From positions 1 to 5,409 of the forward strand of contig VAXA01000294.1 in the NCBI GenBank assembly GCA_005883365.1: a stretch of DNA of 5,409 nt, given 5' to 3'. The position numbers and the translations under genes are program-made. This DNA comes from Actinomycetota bacterium. Its GTDB lineage: Bacteria; Actinomycetota; Thermoleophilia; Gaiellales; Gaiellaceae. The notes beneath the pieces were generated by a model. The model made no database searches. It saw only the letters and a list, made by a program, of their open reading frames with translations, and was not told where the DNA came from. This document shows, piece by piece, positions 1 to 5,333 of the stretch (its first letter is position 1; each line of letters begins with the position of its first letter).

Positions 1-201
1 GATTACGGCCGCGTGAAGGAGGTTGTGACGGCTGCCTTCGCGCACCGGCGTAAGACGCTGCCCAACTCCCTGGCGCTCGTGGGGCTCGCCTCGCGCGAGC
101 AGGCGGCGAACGCGCTCGCCGCCATCGGGTACGCAGGAGAGACGCGGGCCGAGGCACTCACGCCCGAGGCGTTCGCCGCGCTGACCGAGGCCCTAGGGTG
201 A
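1..201 (+). CDS. rsmA: 16S rRNA (adenine-N6,N6)-dimethyltransferase RsmA, C-terminal fragment
   Basis: The window opens inside this gene, in frame from base 1, and shows its last 66 codons. RsmA/KsgA dimethylates the two adjacent adenines in the terminal helix-45 loop of 16S rRNA during small-subunit assembly in the cytoplasm. The visible part is the C-terminal helical domain, not the methyltransferase fold. The family signature is clear: a V(K)xVVxAAFxxRRKTLPNSL-type stretch at residues 5-23 matches the FxxRRKxLxN motif of the family, followed by the usual helix-turn-helix-like end. The stop TGA at 199-201 overlaps the GTG start of ispE. The rsmA-ispE pairing is common in Gram-positive bacteria and supports the assignment. 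The catalytic domain and the true start lie to the left of the window. Confidence 0.9.
   Translation, partial: DYGRVKEVVTAAFAHRRKTLPNSLALVGLASREQAANALAAIGYAGETRAEALTPEAFAALTEALG
187..190 (+). promoter_or_regulatory. Ribosome binding site of ispE, inside the rsmA end
   Basis: GAGG at 187-190 lies 7 nt before the GTG at 198. It supports that start over any downstream codon. The GTGA overlap with the rsmA stop also allows translational coupling. Confidence 0.55.
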
Positions 202-1016
202 AGCGCGCGCCTGCGGCGGCGAAGATCAACCTCGCGCTCGTCGTCGGGCCGCCGCGCGACGACGGGAAGCACGAGGTGCTGACCGTCTTGCAGCGGATCG
301 ACCTCGTCGACCGGGTCGAGCTCGAGGAGGCCCCCGAGCTCCGGGTCGAGGGCTTCGAGGGGGACACGCTCGTCACCGCTGCGCTCCGCGCCCTCGCCCG
401 GAACGCAGGCGTCGAGCCGCGCTGGCACGTGCGCATCGAGAAGCGGATCCCCGTCGCCGGCGGCCTGGGCGGCGGCAGCTCCGACGCCGCGACGGCGCTC
501 CGACTCGCCAACGCGACGCTACCCGAGCCGATCGCGGACGAGGAGCTGCACCGGATCGCAGCGGGCCTCGGCGCCGACGTTCCCTTCTTCCTCGCGGACG
601 GCCCGCAGCTCGGCACGGGTGACGGAAGCGAGCTCGAGCCGCTCGACCTGCCGCAGGACTTCTGGGTCGTCGTCCTCCTCCCGCACGGCGCGGCGAAGAG
701 CTCGACAGGCGACGTGTACGCCGCCTTCGACGCCCGCCACGACGCCGCCGGCTTCGCCGAGCGCCGCAGCACGCTCCTCGACGGGCTCGCTGGGGTGAAG
801 CGGCCGCGCGATCTCGCCGCGCTGCCGCCGAACGACCTCGCGAGCTCGCCCCTCGCCGAGGCGATCGAGGCGGCGGGCGCGTTCCGCGCCGACGTCTCCG
901 GTGCGGGCCCTGCCCTGTACGGCCTGTTCCACCAGCGCAAGGACGCCGAGGCTGCGAGACGGGCTCTGCGCCGGCTCGGGCGGACCTGGCTCGCGGCACC
1001 TGCGTGGTACGGTTGA
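198..1016 (+). CDS. ispE: 4-diphosphocytidyl-2-C-methyl-D-erythritol kinase IspE
   Basis: IspE phosphorylates the 2-hydroxyl of CDP-ME with ATP, the fourth step of the cytoplasmic MEP (non-mevalonate) pathway to isoprenoid precursors. The 272-residue product is a GHMP kinase. The N-terminal AKINLAL box (residues 8-14) carries the substrate-site lysine and asparagine. DGKHEV (22-27) matches the DGxH motif. The glycine/serine-rich ATP loop PVAGGLGGGSSDAA is at 85-98. GADVPFF (125-131) contains the expected catalytic Asp127. The third GHMP motif, SGAGPALYG, is at 234-242. All key residues are present, and the length is slightly below the usual 280-300. The GTG at 198 places the AKIN box about eight residues from the N-terminus, as normal. 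The start overlaps the rsmA stop by 3 nt (GTGA), so the two are probably translationally coupled. The next gene begins 3 nt after the stop. Confidence 0.95.
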   Translation: MKRAPAAAKINLALVVGPPRDDGKHEVLTVLQRIDLVDRVELEEAPELRVEGFEGDTLVTAALRALARNAGVEPRWHVRIEKRIPVAGGLGGGSSDAATALRLANATLPEPIADEELHRIAAGLGADVPFFLADGPQLGTGDGSELEPLDLPQDFWVVVLLPHGAAKSSTGDVYAAFDARHDAAGFAERRSTLLDGLAGVKRPRDLAALPPNDLASSPLAEAIEAAGAFRADVSGAGPALYGLFHQRKDAEAARRALRRLGRTWLAAPAWYG

Positions 1017-1019
1017 CCG

Positions 1020-1391
1020 GTGCTGAGCGACGGTTCGCACGCGATCGAGGGCTCGCGCGGACCGACCGGGTGGCTTTACCGCCACCGGCTCCGCATCATC
1101 CTCTGGGTTGCCGTGGTCGAAGGGCTCGTCGCGTGGGCGACGCACGGGCTCCACATCGCGACGATCGTCGTGCTCGGCGTGATCGCGTTCGCCTGCCTCA
1201 TGCTCTACCGCTTCACGAGGGAGCGGACGCAGTCGTCGTTCCTCCACCAGCTCACGTGGCTGCTTGCCGCATCGCAGCTCGGCGCCACCATCCTCGTCGC
1301 CGCGGGGTACATCCTGATCGGCGCGCTCATCGTCCTGCTGGTGATCTTCGCGCTCGTCGCCCTGGGCCTGCTCCTGCTCGACCACCGGTAG
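1020..1391 (+). CDS. Small multi-pass membrane protein of unknown function
   Basis: I do not recognise this 123-residue protein as a named family. After a polar, positively charged N-terminus (about residues 1-25, with an RHRLR cluster at 21-25) it is almost entirely hydrophobic. Segments lie near 26-41, 45-63, and a long apolar run at about 80-120 that can hold two helices, so three or four membrane spans are likely. A charged loop (RFTRERTQ, 64-71) separates spans two and three, and the protein ends DHR. It starts with GTG only 3 nt after the ispE stop, with no obvious Shine-Dalgarno, which points to translational coupling. It ends 13 nt before tRNA-Gln. Hydrophobic codon patterning and the tight fit between conserved genes argue that it is real. 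No catalytic or ligand motif is visible, so I assign no function. Confidence 0.75.
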   Translation: MLSDGSHAIEGSRGPTGWLYRHRLRIILWVAVVEGLVAWATHGLHIATIVVLGVIAFACLMLYRFTRERTQSSFLHQLTWLLAASQLGATILVAAGYILIGALIVLLVIFALVALGLLLLDHR

Positions 1392-1404
1392 ACTTTCGTG
1401 CCCC

Positions 1405-1478
1405 TGGGGCGTAGCCAAGAGGTAAGGCAACGGGTTTTGGTCCCGTGATCCCAGGTTCGAATCCTGGCGCCCCAGCCA
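1405..1478 (+). tRNA. tRNA-Gln (anticodon TTG)
   Basis: A complete cloverleaf folds by hand. The acceptor stem TGGGGCG (1405-1411) pairs 7/7 with CGCCCCA (1468-1474). The D arm is GCC/GGC at 1414-1416 and 1426-1428. The anticodon stem ACGGG/CCCGT (1430-1434, 1442-1446) closes the loop TTTTGGT. The anticodon TTG at 1437-1439 reads CAA (and CAG by wobble). The T arm CCAGG/CCTGG (1451-1455, 1463-1467) closes the loop TTCGAAT. The discriminator is G1475, and CCA is encoded at 1476-1478. The U1-A72 first pair is typical of bacterial tRNA-Gln. It sits 13 nt after the membrane-protein gene and 12 nt before glmU with no separate promoter evident, so it is probably released from a longer operon transcript by RNase P and 3' processing enzymes. 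Confidence 0.97.
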
Positions 1479-1490
1479 CCTCTTCCTGAC

Positions 1491-2774
1491 ATGGCAGACG
1501 AGCTCGCAGCAGTGGTGATGGCCGCCGGGATCGGCACGCGCATGAAGAGCGCGACGCCGAAGCACCTGCACCCCGTGCTCGGGCGGCGGATGGTCGACTG
1601 GGTGGTCGACGCGGCGCGGGGGGCAGGCGTCGAGCGGCTCGTCGTTGTCGCCTCGCCGCAGACGAGCGGCCTCCTCGAGGACGTCGAGGTCGTCGTGCAG
1701 GAGGAGCCGCTCGGAACCGGCGACGCGGTCCGCTGCGCGCGCTCGGCGCTCGAGGGCTTCGACGGTGACGTCCTCGTCCTCAACGGGGACGTCCCGGCAC
1801 TCAGGCCCGAGACGATCCGCGCGCTCGTCGACACGCATCGCGCGAGCGACGCGGCGGCGACCGTCCTCTCCTTCGAGCCCTCTGACGCGGGCGCCTACGG
1901 CCGGATCGTCCGTGACGGCGACGGTCGGCTCGCGCGGATCGTCGAGGCCGGCGACGCCTCTGGCGACGAGCTCGCATTGCGCGAGGTCAACTCCGGGATC
2001 TACGTCTTCAAGGCCCAGCAGCTCTGGCCTGCGCTCGAGCGCCTGGACGCGCACAACGCCCAGGGCGAGCTCTATGTAACCGACACGCTCGGCGCGCTCG
2101 TGACCGAGGGCGAGCGTTGCGCCGTCCAGCTCGCGGAGGATCCGCTCGAGGCCGAAGGGGTGAACACCCGTGCCGAGCTCGCCCTGGCCGCCGCCTCCCT
2201 CCGCGACCGGATCAACGAGGCGCACATGCTCGCCGGCGTGACGATCGTCGACCCGGGGTCGACGTGGATCGAGGCAGGTGTCGAGATCGAGGCCGACGTC
2301 GTCGTACACCCGTACACCGTGATCCGCGGCGGCGTCAGGATCGAGAGCGGCGCCGAGATCGGCCCCTTCGCCTATGTGCGACCGGTCAGCGTGATCGGCG
2401 AGGGAGCGAAGATCGGCACGTTCGTCGAGGTCAAGAACGCAGCAGTCGGAGCCGGCGCGAAGATCCCGCACCTGTCGTACATCGGCGACGCCGAGGTCGG
2501 TGACGGCTCGAACGTGGCGGCCGGGAACATCACGGCGAACTTCAAGCACCAACCCGGCGAGCCGAAGGCGCGGACGAGGATCGGCCGCAACGTCAGGACC
2601 GGCGTGGACACTGTCTTCGATGCGCCGGTCGAGATTGGCGACGACGCTTGGATTGCAGCGGGCTCCGTCATCACGGATGATGTCCCTCCCGGTTCGCTGG
2701 CCGGGTTTCCCCCGCGGCAGACGACGAAGGAAGGGTGGGTCTACGAGAAGCATGGAAAGCCCGACGGCGACTGA
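1491..2774 (+). CDS. glmU: Bifunctional GlmU: GlcN-1-P acetyltransferase / GlcNAc-1-P uridylyltransferase
   Basis: GlmU makes UDP-GlcNAc, the precursor of peptidoglycan and other glycans, in two cytoplasmic steps: acetylation of GlcN-1-P, then uridylyl transfer from UTP. The N-terminal pyrophosphorylase domain (about 1-235) shows AAGIGTRM (11-18), Lys24, QEEPLGTGDAV (70-80), the metal-binding Asp100 in NGDVP, YGRIV (136-140) and GVNTRAEL (223-230, with the second metal-ligand Asn). The C-terminal left-handed beta-helix (about 248-415) shows Arg297 in YVRP, VEVKN (312-316, Lys315), the catalytic His327 in PHLSYIGDAEVG, Tyr330 and Asn350. At 427 residues it is shorter than the usual 450-plus. 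Against remembered E. coli and M. tuberculosis sequences, the loss is in the first coils of the helix. The canonical NYDG is NFKH here, with about three extra residues after it. ATG1491 is the only possible start, because an in-frame TGA at 1446-1448 precedes it and no ATG, GTG or TTG lies between. No Shine-Dalgarno precedes it. The end overlaps the region just before prs. Confidence 0.95.
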   Translation: MADELAAVVMAAGIGTRMKSATPKHLHPVLGRRMVDWVVDAARGAGVERLVVVASPQTSGLLEDVEVVVQEEPLGTGDAVRCARSALEGFDGDVLVLNGDVPALRPETIRALVDTHRASDAAATVLSFEPSDAGAYGRIVRDGDGRLARIVEAGDASGDELALREVNSGIYVFKAQQLWPALERLDAHNAQGELYVTDTLGALVTEGERCAVQLAEDPLEAEGVNTRAELALAAASLRDRINEAHMLAGVTIVDPGSTWIEAGVEIEADVVVHPYTVIRGGVRIESGAEIGPFAYVRPVSVIGEGAKIGTFVEVKNAAVGAGAKIPHLSYIGDAEVGDGSNVAAGNITANFKHQPGEPKARTRIGRNVRTGVDTVFDAPVEIGDDAWIAAGSVITDDVPPGSLAGFPPRQTTKEGWVYEKHGKPDGD

Positions 2775-2792
2775 GCTGCCCCTGCCGGGGCT

Positions 2793-2800
2793 GGAAGGGA
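2793..2800 (+). promoter_or_regulatory. Ribosome binding site deciding the prs start
   Basis: GGAAGGGA at 2793-2800 lies 8 nt before the GTG at 2809. It is the best Shine-Dalgarno near the gene. It favours GTG2809 over the upstream in-frame ATG2752, which overlaps the end of glmU. Confidence 0.65.
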
Positions 2801-2808
2801 GTCACGGC

Positions 2809-3810
2809 GTGAGCGAGCCGTCTCCGGGCCACTGGATCGAGCGCGGTCCGTGGAAGCGGCTGATGGTGTTCGCCGGCCGCTCGCATCCGGAGCTCGCCTC
2901 GCGTATCGCCGAGGCTCTCGGCGTCGAGCCCGGCGAGGTGACGCTGAAGACCTTCGCGAACGACGAGACGTACTGCCGCTACGACGAATCGATCCGCGGC
3001 GCCGACGTCTTCATCGTCCAGACGGGCTGTCCGCCGGTGGACAAGAACCTCATGGAGCTGCTGCTGATGATCCAGGCGGCGAAGCTCGCCTCCGCGAAGC
3101 GGATCACCGCGGTCATCCCGTGGTTCCCGTACTCGCGCCAGGACCGGAAGGCAAAGCCGCGCGAGCCGATCTCCGCTCGCCTCGTGGCCGACATGCTCCA
3201 GCTCGCGGGCGTCGACCGTGTGCTGACGATGGACCTCCACGCTGGCCAGATCCAGGGCTTCTTCAACGTTCCCGTCGACCACATGACCGCACTGCAGCTG
3301 TTCGCCACCCATTTCCGCGATCTCGGGCTCGCCGGCGAGGGCGTCGTCTCGGTGGCGCCCGACGCCGGCCGCGCGAAGCATGCGGTGCGCTTCGGGGAGA
3401 TGATCGAGGCGAGCTTCGCGATCATGCACAAGACCCGGCCCGAGCAGGAGCGCGCCGACGTCACGGAGGTCACGGGGCGCGTGCGCGGGAAGGTTGCAAT
3501 CGTCGGAGACGACGCGGTCATGACGGGAGGCACGCTGATCGCGGGCGTGAACGCGCTGCTCGAGCACGGGGCCGAGGAGGTCAACGTCTACGTCACCCAC
3601 GGGCTCTTCTCCGACGAGGCGCTCGAGGCGATCGGCAACTCCAAGATCAAGCGGATCGTCGTCACCGACACCGTGCCGATCGACGCGAGAAAGAAGCCGG
3701 ACAACATGACCGTCCTCAGCGTGAGCGGCCTGCTCGCGGAGGCGATCATGAATGTCTTCGCGGACGAGTCCGTGTCGGGGATCTTCGGCGGCGAGAACCA
3801 GCTCTTCTAG
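2809..3810 (+). CDS. prs: Ribose-phosphate pyrophosphokinase (PRPP synthase), divergent signature loops
   Basis: Prs transfers pyrophosphate from ATP to ribose-5-phosphate, giving PRPP for purine, pyrimidine, histidine, tryptophan and NAD synthesis in the cytoplasm. With the GTG start it has 333 residues (family about 310-330). Core motifs are ESIRGADVFIVQTG (60-73), PYSRQDRKAKPREPISA (107-123), MDLHAGQIQGFF (141-152, with the ATP-site histidine), the flexible-loop KTR (208-210) and the PRPP loop GDDAVMTGGT (233-242). Three signature positions depart from remembered B. subtilis and E. coli enzymes: FSDGE is FANDE (49-53), SPDxGG is APDAGR (183-188), and DDxxDT is DDAVMT, losing the third aspartate. 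The start is uncertain. ATG2752 would add 19 residues and overlap glmU by 23 nt, but GTG2809 has the strong ribosome binding site and gives a normal N-terminus. The position directly behind glmU is the classical gene order. The rplY gene that often follows is absent. Confidence 0.93.
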   Translation: MSEPSPGHWIERGPWKRLMVFAGRSHPELASRIAEALGVEPGEVTLKTFANDETYCRYDESIRGADVFIVQTGCPPVDKNLMELLLMIQAAKLASAKRITAVIPWFPYSRQDRKAKPREPISARLVADMLQLAGVDRVLTMDLHAGQIQGFFNVPVDHMTALQLFATHFRDLGLAGEGVVSVAPDAGRAKHAVRFGEMIEASFAIMHKTRPEQERADVTEVTGRVRGKVAIVGDDAVMTGGTLIAGVNALLEHGAEEVNVYVTHGLFSDEALEAIGNSKIKRIVVTDTVPIDARKKPDNMTVLSVSGLLAEAIMNVFADESVSGIFGGENQLF

Positions 3811-3876
3811 CTTCGGCGCGCAACCATGCGGGTTTGCGGCTCATCTGCTAACGGATTGCAAATGCGGGAGTAGGAC
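3811..3876 (+). other. Short gap after prs with no convincing terminator
   Basis: This 66-nt gap is noticeably less GC-rich towards its right end than the preceding genes. The only fold I see is a weak stem, CGCAACC (3819-3825) against GGTTTGCG (3831-3838), with a bulged T and no T-run. Read-through from prs into the next gene cannot be excluded. Confidence 0.4.
3866..3870 (+). promoter_or_regulatory. Ribosome binding site of the 108-residue protein gene
   Basis: GGGAG at 3866-3870 lies 6 nt before GTG3877. The upstream in-frame ATG at 3862 runs into a TAG after two further codons, so GTG3877 is the first usable start. Confidence 0.6.
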
Positions 3877-4203
3877 GTGCCCTTTCACCTCTGGATCACG
3901 CCCGATGATCACCGCGCGTTCTTCGGCATCAAGAGGTGGAACATCGACGAAGAGAGGCTGCTCAGTCAGTTCGTCGAGCCGTACCGCACCGGCCGGCCGA
4001 TCACTACCGACGGCGAAGTCGTAAGTACGGACCAGTTGCAAAAGATGAGGATCGCTCGGTCGGACGTACAACTGGCTCCCCGGGTCGAGCGGTCATGCGC
4101 GGAGCAAGGCGTCCCGGTCAAGATCACAGACCCTCTCGTCCTAGCGGAGGTCGCGAGAATCCTCAGCTCTGGGCGCCCGAGACGGAGCCCGAGCGAGAGG
4201 TAG
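3877..4203 (+). CDS. Small soluble protein of unknown function, possible stand-alone N-terminal module
   Basis: The 108-residue product has no signal peptide, membrane span or catalytic motif that I can see. The N-terminus PFHLWITP (2-9), the helix-like DEERLLSQFVEPYRTGRPI (24-42) and the following xGEVVSTDQLQKMRIARSD (46-62, approximate) follow a pattern I recall: a short beta strand ending ITP, then FxxPYxxGxPI, then a strand with a hydrophobic-R-I ending. I remember this from N-termini of larger bacterial proteins carrying a C-terminal effector domain such as TIR-like. I cannot name a family, and no effector domain follows here. The C-terminus is basic and Ser/Arg-rich (RPRRSPSER). GC is about 63% by hand tally, below the operon to its left. 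The ribosome binding site and GTG start are good. Function unknown; the coding call itself is fairly secure but not certain. Confidence 0.65.
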   Translation: MPFHLWITPDDHRAFFGIKRWNIDEERLLSQFVEPYRTGRPITTDGEVVSTDQLQKMRIARSDVQLAPRVERSCAEQGVPVKITDPLVLAEVARILSSGRPRRSPSER

Positions 4204-4221
4204 CTCGACTGGGCCAGCGTT
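4204..4221 (+). repeat. Left copy of an 18-bp imperfect direct repeat
   Basis: CTCGACTGGGCCAGCGTT begins immediately after the stop of the preceding gene. It matches 16 of 18 positions with the copy at 5316-5333. The pair brackets the TolB-like gene. It could be chance, given the GC-rich composition. Confidence 0.4.
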
Positions 4222-4237
4222 TGCTTTTCCCGACTCG

Positions 4238-4266
4238 TTGACTACCGGCGATCGCCATGTGAAGGT
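4238..4266 (+). promoter_or_regulatory. Candidate promoter of the TolB-like gene
   Basis: TTGACT at 4238-4243 matches the -35 consensus at five of six positions. A 17-nt spacer leads to GAAGGT at 4261-4266, which keeps only the A at position 2 and T at position 6 of the -10 hexamer. The spacer contains the perfect palindrome GGCGATCGCC (4247-4256). The -10 element is weak, so this is a suggestion only. Confidence 0.3.
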
Positions 4267-4277
4267 TGTGGCTTCAC
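4259..4277. repeat. Short inverted repeat upstream of the TolB-like gene
   Basis: GTGAAG (4259-4264) and CTTCAC (4272-4277) form a perfect 6-bp inverted repeat around a 7-nt centre, overlapping the candidate -10 region. It could be an operator half-site pair or a small leader hairpin. It is short enough to be chance. Confidence 0.3.
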
Positions 4278-4294
4278 CCGCACATCAGGGGAAG

Positions 4295-4304
4295 AAAGGG
4301 GGAA
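4295..4304 (+). promoter_or_regulatory. Ribosome binding site deciding the TolB-like start
   Basis: AAAGGGGGAA at 4295-4304 has its AGGGGG core 7 nt before ATG4310. It fixes that start. The signal peptide then begins at residue 1, whereas an upstream TTG at 4238 would add 24 unrelated residues. Confidence 0.75.
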
Positions 4305-4309
4305 CGCGC

Positions 4310-5275
4310 ATGAGAAGGATCTTTTGCCTCGCCGGGTTCTGCACCGCAGTTGCGGTGCTAGTGCTTCCGGCCGGAGGCGGTGCAACTGTGCCTGGCCCAA
4401 ACGGGTTGATCGTCTTTCGCGAGGGCGAGCCGAACGGGCAGATCTACACGATCGGCCCGGACGGAACCGGTCAGCGGCAGTTGACCAACCTCCCTGGTGA
4501 CACGTTCCTGCCGCACTGGTCGCCAGAGAGCAACCGGATCGTGTTCGAGTTCGACCCGGCCAACCCGGTCAATAACGTCTTCTGCCAGATCGCGATGATG
4601 AACCGCAACGGCGGTGCACTCAAGATTTTTCCGGTGGCGAACGGCGACGCATGCGAGGCCTCGCCGAGTTTCAGCGCCGATGGTCACCGGATTTATTACG
4701 AGGGCTTCGACGGTGTCAGCCGAGACGCCATTTTCAGCATGGCCTTCAACGGCAACGATCGGCACCTCGTCACCGACTGCCAGGGGACGGGTTTGACCGA
4801 CCCCGAGCTTTCACCGGACGGGACGATGATCTCGTTCACGTGCTACTCGCCGGACGGGGACGGGGCTTTGTTCGACGCCAACATCGACGGCAGCGGCCTG
4901 CGGCAGCTGACGCCCTTCTCGGCCGATGTCGGAAACAAGTCGGACTGGTCACCCGATAGCCAGCGCATCATGTTCATCAGTAGCGCCAATGATCAGGTCA
5001 ACACCTGGACGATCGCGCGCGACGGCAGCGACCTGCAAGCGGTGACCGACTACCCGGCGGGTACGCGTGCGTTCGGCAACTCCTACTCTCCCGACGGGAA
5101 ATGGATCCTGCTGCGGATCGAGCAGGACGACGCGAGCGGCGGATTCCAGAGCGCACTCTTCAAGATCCGCCCAGACGGCAGCGACCTGACCCAGATCACG
5201 CCGTTCTCGGACTTCCGGCCGCGCAACATGGCCTGGGGAACAGCACTCGCCGGAACCTTCCCACAAGGCAACTAA
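4310..5275 (+). CDS. Exported TolB/PD40-type beta-propeller protein
   Basis: The 321-residue product begins with a Sec signal peptide: MRR, an apolar core (about 4-20), then a small-residue stretch ending GGGA, with likely cleavage after Ala25. There is no lipobox, so it is probably secreted or released to the cell surface. The mature part is a propeller of PD40 (WD40-like) repeats. W/F-S-P/A-D-type blade cores lie at about 68-81, 118-132, 165-179, 211-224 and 257-271, with a degenerate last one near 307. DG(S/T)(G/D)-x-(R/L/T)-Q-(L/I/V)-T turns lie near 50-59, 193-201, 238-246 and 289-297, with weaker ones at 99-107 and 147-155. This suggests six blades, as in TolB, but no TolB N-terminal domain or Pal partner is present. 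Cys92, Cys115, Cys157 and Cys178 could form disulfides outside the cell. No catalytic motif is visible; ligand binding or a scaffold role is possible. GC is about 58%, below the housekeeping block. Confidence 0.85.
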   Translation: MRRIFCLAGFCTAVAVLVLPAGGGATVPGPNGLIVFREGEPNGQIYTIGPDGTGQRQLTNLPGDTFLPHWSPESNRIVFEFDPANPVNNVFCQIAMMNRNGGALKIFPVANGDACEASPSFSADGHRIYYEGFDGVSRDAIFSMAFNGNDRHLVTDCQGTGLTDPELSPDGTMISFTCYSPDGDGALFDANIDGSGLRQLTPFSADVGNKSDWSPDSQRIMFISSANDQVNTWTIARDGSDLQAVTDYPAGTRAFGNSYSPDGKWILLRIEQDDASGGFQSALFKIRPDGSDLTQITPFSDFRPRNMAWGTALAGTFPQGN

Positions 5276-5288
5276 CCCGCCCGCGAAT

Positions 5289-5319
5289 CGAGAGTCCCGC
5301 CCGCAAAGCGGGACTCTCG
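5289..5319 (+). terminator. Probable hairpin terminator after the TolB-like gene
   Basis: CGAGAGTCCCGC (5289-5300) pairs perfectly, 12/12, with GCGGGACTCTCG (5308-5319) around the loop CCGCAAA. It starts 13 nt after the TAA stop. No T-run follows, which is common for strong terminators of high-GC actinobacteria. The symmetry means it could also act on transcription arriving from the right. Confidence 0.75.
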
Positions 5320-5333
5320 CCTGGGCCAGTGTT
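5316..5333 (+). repeat. Right copy of an 18-bp imperfect direct repeat
   Basis: CTCGCCTGGGCCAGTGTT matches the copy at 4204-4221 at 16 of 18 positions. Its first four bases overlap the right arm of the terminator hairpin. Confidence 0.4.

Noticed and set aside
1004..1414. Alternative plus-strand frame over the small membrane protein, reaching into the tRNA
   Set aside because: It is Arg/Pro/His-rich, overlaps the tRNA 5' end, and competes with the frame that shows regular membrane segments.
519..2753. Very long minus-strand open frame (744 codons) antisense to ispE, the membrane gene, tRNA-Gln and most of glmU
   Set aside because: It runs opposite to well-supported genes with full sets of catalytic motifs and crosses the tRNA. 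Its composition (Arg, Ala, Asp-rich) is typical of antisense frames in high-GC DNA. The GRQDSNLG-type peptide inside it is just the antisense translation of the tRNA, a known source of false protein calls.
2500..2808. N-terminal extension of prs starting inside glmU
   Set aside because: It would overlap glmU by hundreds of bases and encodes low-complexity Arg/Ser-rich residues. The ribosome binding site and family N-terminus point to GTG2809.
3819..3838. Possible terminator after prs
   Set aside because: Only seven pairs with a bulge and no T-run. Far weaker than the hairpin at 5289-5319.
3834..3863. Possible promoter TTGCGG-18 nt-GCAAAT before the 108-residue protein gene
   Set aside because: Both hexamers are poor and the spacer is long; not supportable from sequence alone.
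4238..4309. TTG start adding 24 residues to the TolB-like protein
   Set aside because: ATG4310 has a strong ribosome binding site and begins a clean signal peptide. The TTG is better read as part of a -35 element.
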